64,000 bases of DNA from Capra hircus (Eukaryota > Chordata > Mammalia > Artiodactyla > Bovidae). Every line of letters begins with the position of its first letter. Within the stretch, counting starts at the first letter, position 1. The stretch is taken from NCBI RefSeq assembly GCF_001704415.2, contig NC_030836.1:27378001-27442000 (forward strand), given 5' to 3'. The notes under the pieces are model-generated. The model had not been told where the DNA came from. It ran no database searches and saw only the letters and a list, made by a program, of their open reading frames with translations. This document shows, one piece after another, positions 55,761-64,000 of the stretch. The position numbers were made by a program, and so were the translations under genes.

Positions 55761-58700
55761 CCGCGAGACCCGCAGCAGTCCAGCAAGGCCAGGATGAAAA
55801 AGCTCCCGAAGAAGAGCCAGAACGAAAAGTACCGGCTCAAGTACCTGCGGCTGCGCAGAGCGGCGAAAGCCACGGTGTTTGTAAGTATGCCGCCGCTCGG
55901 GCCTTCTCCACCTTTAGCCCCTCCTAACTCGCGAAATCTTTCCCTGAACTGTTCCCCTTCCCCGAGTGGGAGTGTTAATAGATTGTTAGCTCTTCCAGGG
56001 TACATTATTTGTTGTTAGCCTTGTGCGAATTACGTAATTCCTGTAATTCTGTTTCCTTGTCTACAAATGAGCGCTAATAACCAACTACCTTGCTGAGTTA
56101 ATGAAGATTAAATGAGGAAAGTTAAGGGGCCAGTACCTAGAAGATGTGTCAGTAAGCTTTAGTCATTATCCTTGGGACTTCCCTGGTGGTTCAGAAGGTA
56201 AAGCGTCTATCTACAATGCGGGAGACCTGGGTTCTATCCCTGGGTTGGGAAGATTCCCTGGAGAAGGAAACGGCAACCCACTCCAGTATTCTTGCCTAGA
56301 AAATCCCATGGATGGAGGAGCTTGGTGCAGGCTACAGTCCATGGGGTCGCAAAGAGTCGGGCACGACTGAGCCACTTCATTTCTGCCACAGAATCCTTGG
56401 AAATGCCTTTGGTTCTCCAAAGAAACTTGAGAACTCTGGCAGAGCCCTGACTCCAACAAGTCAAACACCTCATTGTAGTTTGTTACTTCCATTACCGCAG
56501 CCTGTTTGCCACGCACTCCGCACGCCCACAGCAGACCCCTTCCCTGAACAGGCACATGAAAGTTTTCAATAGTCCCCGCTTCTGATCTCTTGTGAGTCTT
56601 CCGAGTTTTCTGCTGATCTTTTATTGTAGGTGCAGCGGGTTTATTGAATGAATGAACTCTTTCTGGTTTGCCAGCCACAACTGTTAGACGAATTTGTGGC
56701 TTGCTCAAGCTCAGCTCAGTGCTTGGAGATAGCAAGTATCTCAAATGTCTTCCCACATGTGAATCAACACCTTACCTCTTCGCATACCAAAATTTGAACA
56801 TCTCTTAGCTTTTTTGGACGCCCAAGGAAAGGTTTGGAAATTAGAACACTTATTCTGAGGAGATTTATTTGCCACCTGCTATGTGTACTGGAGAGAAGTA
56901 AGAAAAGCAGAATTTAAAGGATTTGGTATCTAATTGATGTTGCCTTTCTTTTATCCCTAAATATTAGCGGTACCTAAAGCTTGGCACCTGTATTAATTAG
57001 ATTATTGGTTCCATCAGACCCATGAAGAAAGTTTTGTGAAGAAAAAAGGTGTTTTGATCGTTCAACATTTGAGGTCCCAACTGTGGAACATCCAGATTGA
57101 AACAGTCCCCTCAGGACTCATGTTTGGGAGATGAATGGAGCCATCAGTAAAGAAAGATGATGCTTGAATACATATAAATAGGTTGTGAAGTTTAAATTTT
57201 ATAGACTAGACTAGATTTTGTTCCATCCAGATTTTTCTCTTTAAGGTTCATTACTGTATGCTTTGCTTTGGGTTAGGTTGCTTTATAAGCTCTCTAAGAG
57301 TCAAAGCACTTGGGAATGAGGACATTCCCCGTGGTTATAAGGGTTGAGCTAAAGTATCTATAGATTTGAGCAGTATGGCCTTCTCACTGCTGAAGGCTAC
57401 CCTAATTAAGGTGACCATATGTGTTGATTTTTCTGGGACACCCTACTTTGCCGTATTGTACTGGCAAAATCATTACTAACTCCCCCTTTTCACTCAAAGG
57501 TGGTGCAGTTTCCAAATTACTACTCTGCCCATAGTAGAAATTGGCCCTACCTTTACTTACAGGTTTCGTTACAGTCTGTCTGCAGTGTAGACTGGCTCTT
57601 CTCCCTAGCAACACATAGCTCTTTGGTTTGGAATATAACTCCTCTTCTCAGCATACTTTGATCTTTTATTCCTTTTGTGTGATTATATTCCAAATTTTTC
57701 TTCAAGGAAAATGCTGCTATTTGTGATGAAATTGCTCGTCTTGAGGAAAAATTTCTTAAAGCAAAAGAAGAGAGACGGTGAGCTGGGGTCACTTTGTGTT
57801 CAGAATCACATTTTTGGTGATTGATATGGTGTTGGTGCCCTTGGGGGGTTTTTCCTCCATCAAGATTTTTCTACTTTGCACCGGCCACCAGTGTGGTCCA
57901 GAGAAACTCACAGCCTGTGGTACTGATTCATAGCAACCCAGGTCATGTTAGATTATTGATGATGAAACAGCTCTCTCCATCTTTCTGACAAAACCCTCTG
58001 ACCACATCTATTAAGTAATCTTATTATAACTCTGCTATTATAAAAGCCAGGGAATTAAAAGCTACATTTTTTTCCCTACAAATATTTATTCAGTTTGTAG
58101 GAATTGATGCTTTTGAACTGTGGTGCTGGAGAAGACTCTTGCAGGTCCCTTGGACTGCAAGGAGATCCAACCAGTCCATCCTGAAGGAGACCAGTCTCCG
58201 TTGGAAGTACTGATGCTGAGGCTGAAACTCTGATACTTCGGCCACCTCATGTGAAAAATTGACTCATTGGAGAAGACCCTGATGCTGGGAGGGATTGGGG
58301 GCAGGAGGAGAAGGGGATGACAGAGGATGAGATGGTTGGATGGCATCACTGGTGCGATACACATGAGTTTGAGTAAACTCCAGGAGCTGGTGATGGACAG
58401 GGAGGCCTGGCGTGCTGCGATTCATGGGGTCGCAAAGAGTCTGACACGACTGAGCGACTGAACTGAACTGAGTACTCTGAGTGAGCAGCTCATGATATGT
58501 GCCCTTTGGAAGCCTAACATCTTCCAGCATCCAGTTAGAAGAGCTCTCCATATGCAGAAGGGATGCACTGTAGTCCTTTATTCTTAGTTTCTTGAGGTGT
58601 TATCCTCTGGAGCTTCGTTTTTCCCAGGGTTCAATAAGAACTTTACTTTTGTGAATGTGATCATCTTTGCATGTACTTCTGACTTTTCCTAGTACTTCAA

Positions 58701-61700
58701 TAAAATATGGAATTGAGACAAAACAGCAGCTCATACCCTTTCTCCCTTTCCTCCCCAACCTCAGGTACTTGCTAAAGAAGCTCCTCCAGCTACAGGCCTT
58801 AACTGAAGGGGATGTTCAGGCTGCAGCTCCTTCCCACAGCTCCAGTTTGCCTCTGACTTACAGTGTGGCCAGCTCTGTGGGAACCCTCCAGGGAGCTGGG
58901 CCAGTTTCTGGGCCGAGCACTGGGGCTGAAGAACCATTTGGGAAGAAATCCAAGAAGGAGAAAAAAGAAAAAGGCAAAGAGAACAACAAACTGGAAGGTA
59001 CCTTGGGGAGAGGATGTCAGTTGTCCTGGTGGCTCAGCAGCTAATGAAAGGAACCTGGTCCTGACTGGTAGACACTCGGCTACAGAGATGATGTAAATCC
59101 TCACTGGTCCTCAAGCACCCCTGGTAGAAGCCCTTGAAAACCAAATGTCTTCGAGCCACTCCGGGTAGAGGAATCATGGTTAGACCTGATTAAACATAAT
59201 GAGAGCAGTTCAGTGCCTCCCCTACTTCTCCTACACTCCAAACTGTCTGGGAGCCTCCAGTTCAGTCTTTCCTAGAGGCAGGGAAATGGGCTCGGTGGCC
59301 TTTGAGCACACATGGCTTGGGAAATTGCTGACCTTATAAGTGAAGCCGGAAGCCTTACAAAATATAAGGCTTCTAGATCCTAAGAACTGATGCTGAAATT
59401 GGTTACAGCCAGGTGGGTGGGTTAGAAAGATAAACAGGGCTTTGGGGAAGAGCCCCATTTGCCCTTTCAGTGTGTGCGTAGAACCAGGATTGTCTCATTG
59501 CTCTTAGCATCATGTAAAATTTTTCCCTTCCCCTCAGCATTGGGAGGGACCTAAAGTGGGTGACCCCAGATTTGCGTTTCAGTTCTGAAGAAAACATCCA
59601 AGAAAAAGAAAATGGAGGCAGGTGCTCGCAAGCCGGTTCAGCCCATTGCCCTGGACCCCTCAGGACGGCCTGTGTTCCCCATCGGACTGGGGGGCCTAAC
59701 AGTGTATAGCCTGGGGGAGGTGAGTGAGCCCAGCGACCAAGAGAGAGGAGCAGCAGAGATTCGGGAGCGGGGTTGAGCCTTCCCTCCCTGTTCCCATTAG
59801 CAGCAGTCCCTTGCTGATCCAGACCAACCCCTGAAAACCTCTAGTCCCTAGGAATGCAGATTGTTTTCATCGGCTGCACATCCAGCGCTCTTTGTCTCTC
59901 TGATCTGAGTCACTCTTTTCAGCCCCAAGGTGGTTCTAGAGGCTTCCACAGTACCCTGGGCTTTTCAGTTCTCCAGCGACCTCAGTGGCAAGTTGGGGGG
60001 ATCTTTTCTTTTCTAGATCATCACCGACCGACCTGGCTTCCATGACGAGACTGCCATCTACCCCGTGGGCTACTGCAGCACTCGGGTCTATGCCAGCATG
60101 CGGAGTCCGGACCAGGAATGTTTGTACACCTGTCAGATCAAGGACGGTGGCACGCAGCCTCAGGTACCCGCCCTAAGGATAACTGCTGGGTTTCGTTTCT
60201 TCTTCCCCTCTTTTTCTGAGAACCTTCTCTGTGACAGGCACTCTGCCAGTAAGTGATGGAGCCGGGATGTGAATCTGCATCCGTTTGATTCCCTGACTGA
60301 CACCCCTTCCCCTAAACCGTCCTGCTCCTCACGTTACTGGTGACCGTGTGAGGCCTGACCAAACTGCTCGTGTGTGGAGTGCAGGCTTACACTCAGGGAA
60401 GATTAGTGTGACACTCTGCCAGTTGAGGTGGAACCAAAATGGAGGCAGCAGAGAAACTATGTATTCACTTTTGCCTGCACACGCTCTTTTTCTTTTTTAA
60501 TTTATTCATTTATGTTCGGCTGCACTGGGTCTTCATTGCTGTGTGCGGGCTTCTCATCACGGTGGCTTCTTGTGGAGCACGGGCTCTAGGCGTTCAGGCT
60601 CAATAGTTCTGGCGCATGGGCTTAGCTGCTGCATGGCAGGTGAGATCTGGGACCAGGGATTGAGCCCGTGACCCTGCATTGGCAGGCGGACTCTTAACCA
60701 CTGGACTACTGAGGAAATCCCTGACTGCGCGTCCTCTCAGTGCTGTGGTTCAAGTCGGTTCATTTTCCCACACCATGTCCTCTGATCCTTGGGGAAGATA
60801 GACTGTTGTCAGAGTTGCAGGCTTTGCTGTCTGATGATGTTGCAAATGGCTGGAAAATAGGGTGGAAGCTTGGAGCAGAAGCTGAGAGCCTGCCTGCCAC
60901 TTGTGGATAATACTGCATCACTCCTATCCTTGTTAGAAGGCTGTTAAATGCAGCTGAGAGTTCTGATGACCTTGGCCATGCAGCATTTCTGTTTAGAAAG
61001 TGTTCTAACAGACAGACTTGATGTTGTAGCAGTGTTTATAACAAATCTATATATTTAAGGAAAATCTAATGGCAACCAACAAGCTGGTCCTTAATTTCCT
61101 CTGGAAGTGTTAGCTCCTCAGTCATGTCCGACTCTTTGCTATCCCATGGACTGTAGCCCACTAGGGTCCTCTGCCCATGGGATTCTCCAGGCAAGAATAC
61201 TGGAGTGGGTTGCCATTTCCTTTTCCAGAGGATCTTCCCAACCCAGGGATTGAACCTGGGTCTCTTGCATTGCAGGCGGATTCTTTACCGTCTGAGCCAC
61301 CAAGGAGCCCTGAAAGACAAATGCTAAAGTATTTTTGAAAACACAGATTCTGTAGGGTTTTTTTGTTTCTTTTATTAAGCCATTAGTCCATCCAGACAGA
61401 ATTTTCAGGTACCTTGTGAGCTTTCATTTTTTTTCCCTAACTGACATCAAGTGACACCTTTGAAGTGAAGTGAAGTGGGCTTTTACTTGTGGTTCAGCTG
61501 GTAAAGAATCTGCCTGCAGTGCGGGAGACCTGGGTTTGATCCCTGGGTTGGGAAAATCCCCTGGAGAAGGGAAAGGCTACCTGTAACTCCAGTATTCTGG
61601 CCCAGAGAATTCTACAGACTAAGCTTTCCTTTTCTCCCCTAACTGACATCAAGTGACACCTTTAATGTATACTAAATACATGTAATACTTTGTTGTGTTT

Positions 61701-63788
61701 CCAGACAGTTCTATTTCATCTATTTAACTATAAATGCAAGTATGACTTTTACTTGCTTTAGCTTCATAGAAGGTTCTATACTGTAATATGTTAAAACACA
61801 GAACAATATTTTTATAGTCCTAGGGTGAGGGGAAAGGTTTTCTTAAGCAAGATGTGAAAGTAGAAGCCATGATGGAAAATAGTAACAGATTTGACTATTA
61901 AAATTTTAAACACTTCTGAATGGTAAAAACCACCATAATCAAAGTTAAAACTTAAGCAACAAACAAGAAGAAAACATATCACAGTGGATTAAAATCCAGA
62001 TAAAGTGCTCTTGTAGTCTAAGATATAAAAGCAATCAGATAAAAAAAAAAAAACAGGTATTTCACAGAAACAGTGCAGATGGTCGATGAGAGCAGACAGC
62101 ACTCGTAGTTAGGGAGATGAAAACAAAACAAAAATCTTATTTTTCTCATACGCAAATATCAGATAATAGCAAATGTTGGCCAGCGTGTAGGAAAACAAGT
62201 ACAAATGGCATGAGTAGGAGTGAAAATTGTAAAGTTCCTTTTTTTGGAAGGCTGCTGGGGTAGTATCAACAATTTTAATGTGTGAATCTTTGGCCCAGGA
62301 TACTTCTAGATATTCTGGAACGTCTTAGATGCACAAATGTGAACAGAAGAGTTACATGTAACAGTATAATTGCGACATTGTTTGCAATAGCAAGAATTTA
62401 AAAGTAGCCTAAATAGCCATCATTAGGAGAACGGTTAAAAATTAAGATATATCCACCTTGTGTAATATTATACAACAGTTAAAAGAATGAAGTAGAGAAA
62501 GATTCCCAAGACCAAAATAATACATTTTAGGCTTTTAACTGTGCTTTGCTTGGATAGGATATATAAGTGTATATACAATATAAAAGATTGGAATTGGTGT
62601 GATCAATATCAAATAGAAGAGCAACCCTGAAATATTTAAAGATAATTGTTCACAGTTTTTTCATGAGTTAGCTGAGAAATCAGTATAAACCATCAGAATG
62701 TTAAATTTGCAACAAATGTCATTGAAATAACAAAACCATTCTGACTGAAACTACTGACAATATAATTTATTATTGACAAAATTTAAAGAGCTTTGAAATT
62801 CGACACAGGAAGATTGAATCACATGAAATAATAACCACAGAAGAAAACTAACAGTAGTAGAAGCTACTCAGTAAGGTTTGTTTTGGATTCTTAAAAAAAA
62901 TGAAAAATGCACATAATTGTAGACACATATAAATTATATATAAATATATGTAGTGTGTATGTGTGTGGGTGTATATATATAGATATACAGAAAATAGATT
63001 AATCCTGTGTGGAATAATTTGATCAAACTTTGAAAGACTGGAAACTGCTTAATTGAACTTTATAGAAAACTGATCAAGGAATTTAACTGACTAAATATAG
63101 AACCTGTTACAGAAAAGAATTTTCTTTTCTTTTTTTTTGGTCAAAAGTCTTTTAAACAGTATAGAAAATTTGTCAGGGAATTGTTAGCTAGATCACACTT
63201 GTTATAAAATACTTTCCTGGCAAAAATTCCTCAGTATTAGTAGAATTTTGATCTGTTTCTTTTTATAAACAATCAAGATATTTTGCAACTCAAAAAATAA
63301 CGTGAAATGGGGATTTGTAGTCAAAATGGCCTAGATCTCTTCCTGGATATTGTAAAATCAATATAAGATTATGTGGAGAACAATCTTATTTGTTTTAAAA
63401 TATCATCTGTATTTATAGCTTAAAATATGTTAGTGGCTAAGAAAGCATCTGGAAAGGTATGGAACAAATTAAGCATTGCCCTCTGGACAGTAGTTAAACA
63501 AAGGGTGTAGAATCAAACAGTTGAAAAACCTTTCTTTGTTTTATGGCTTGGAGTGTCTAACAGCCAAGACACTGTTAAACAAGAGGTACACCTTGCTTCA
63601 GGTTCCAGAGTGAAGAATAGCAGTAGCAGCAGTGTGATTCTGCCACCTTCTCCCTAAAGACTGGGCTCATTGCTCCTTTATCTTTCTCAGTTTGAAATTG
63701 TTCCTGAAGACGACCCCCAGAATGCTATCATCAGCTCCTCTGCTGATGCCTGTCATGCAGAGCTACTCAAGACCATCAGCGCGGCTAT
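55731..63788 (+). CDS. TBRG1: TBRG1, first six coding exons; 3' end outside the window
   Basis: Coding exons are 55731-55880, 57707-57777, 58765-58997, 59583-59719, 60017-60163 and 63691-63788. All boundaries are GT-AG and phases join without a break for 278 codons plus two bases. TBRG1 (also called NIAM) is a nuclear growth inhibitor that acts with ARF and p53. Seen: start MSLLGSLASSPRD, a basic stretch (KKLPKKSQNEKYRLKYLRLR, about 23-42), a Leu/Glu/Lys coiled coil at about 52-88 (DEIARLEEKFLKAKEERR), a Ser/Thr/Gly-rich linker, a lysine-rich likely nuclear signal at about 131-150 (KKSKKEKKEKGKENNK), then the FYR-N domain from about 180 (GLTVYSLGE ... YPVGYCSTRVYASM) and the start of FYR-C (FEIVPEDDPQNAI, from 247). 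About a third of the protein should follow to the right. The start ATG has a fair context (ggaccATGa) and matches the family N-terminus. Confidence 0.95.
56171..56388 (+). mobile_element. Bov-tA SINE in TBRG1 intron 1
   Basis: A full copy (ggacttccctggtggttcag to gggcacgactgagccactt), flanked by atccttgg at about 56167 and 56393. The rest of intron 1 (56400-57700) shows no repeat that I recognise. Confidence 0.9.
58100..58473 (+). mobile_element. BovB 3' fragment in TBRG1 intron 2
   Basis: The sense C-terminal region (ggaattgatgcttttgaact) ends in actgaactgaactga at 58459-58473. Confidence 0.9.
60485..60722 (-). mobile_element. CHR SINE in TBRG1 intron 5, antisense
   Basis: A T-rich start (tttttaatttattcatttat), CHR body complement and antisense head ending actactgaggaaatccc. 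Confidence 0.85.
61105..61313 (-). mobile_element. Bov-tA SINE in TBRG1 intron 5, antisense
   Basis: A well-preserved antisense copy (actggagtgggttgccattt to ctgagccaccaaggagccc). Confidence 0.9.
61480..61621 (+). mobile_element. Bov-tA SINE, 3'-truncated, in a long direct repeat
   Basis: The head and half the body (ttcagctggtaaagaatctg to cagagaattctacagact) are present, but the 3' end is missing. It is bracketed by direct repeats of 42-43 bases (61419-61461 and 61622-61663). Confidence 0.85.
61885..62620 (+). mobile_element. Old L1 3' region in TBRG1 intron 5
   Basis: Decayed ORF2 end: aaaccaccataatcaaag, then gcaaatgttggccagcgtgt, then ttgtttgcaatagcaagaat. 62621-63690 has an AT/GT microsatellite (62930-62985) but nothing else that I recognise. 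Confidence 0.65.
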
Positions 63789-64000
63789 GTAAGTTGACCA
63801 GTAACTGGAAGGCAGGCTAGAAAGGTCAGTTGGGGTACAGTGAGACCTTCTGTCTTGCTTTCAATGAGTAGAGAGCCCTTATTGTATAGAAAGCTAGCCT
63901 GTGTCCTTGGTGTATCTTGGCGGCTACAGGCTCCAGACTCTCCAAGTCAGGAAAGACTACTCTGTGTGTTCATACTCATCTCTCAGCTCTCAAGCAAAAA

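Noticed and set aside
55403..56005. 200-codon minus-strand frame over the TBRG1 promoter
   Set aside because: GC-rich sequence is poor in stops; this frame is the complement of the CpG island and exon 1, with no known domain.
56211..56756. 181-codon minus-strand frame in TBRG1 intron 1
   Set aside because: Half is antisense Bov-tA and the rest has no recognisable family or splice context.

Overview
The window is nuclear DNA of a bovid ruminant. The evidence is its repeat set: many copies of the RTE retrotransposon BovB, the SINEs Bov-A2 and Bov-tA that are built from BovB and tRNA parts, the tRNA-derived CHR SINEs of cetartiodactyls, and ruminant L1 3' ends. Older mammalian repeats (MIR, L2, MER5A-like, HAL1-like, MaLR LTR) lie beneath them. 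The gene order, an OR8-type olfactory receptor, then PANX3, then TBRG1, all on the + strand, matches the segment known from human 11q24. In cattle I would expect chromosome 29, but the sequence alone does not separate cattle, bison, buffalo, sheep or goat.

Layout. 0-44 kb is the edge of an olfactory-receptor cluster. It holds one intact single-exon receptor (10270-11199) and one broken receptor (33541-33755) that is cut off by an antisense BovB. The flanks of both show older block duplication: 2.1-2.9 kb matches 11.6-12.8 kb, and parts of 6.9-7.9 kb match parts of 29.0-33.2 kb in the same order. The rest of this part is repeats, many nested and with readable target-site duplications. 44.7-52.5 kb holds all four coding exons of PANX3 (392 codons, a pannexin channel). 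53.1-53.5 kb holds a processed GCSH pseudogene. 55.4-64 kb holds the CpG-rich promoter and the first six coding exons of TBRG1, which runs off the right edge inside intron 6.

The three genes do not form a functional unit. They are an odorant receptor, a bone and cartilage channel and a nuclear growth regulator that happen to be neighbours. I see no operon, CRISPR array, rRNA, true tRNA gene or novel defence-like system. The most unusual structures are (i) a processed chimera of endogenous-retrovirus pol and Bov-A at 41267-41794 with a perfect 13-bp target-site duplication; (ii) a 47-bp near-perfect inverted repeat joined to a snippet of BovB around a BovB copy (34616-36358), which looks like template switching; (iii) two Bov-tA SINEs flanked by direct repeats of 42-49 bp, far longer than normal target duplications; (iv) an ETS/CRE-type 13-bp inverted repeat in the TBRG1 promoter; and (v) two CHR SINEs sharing one target site just upstream of PANX3 exon 4.
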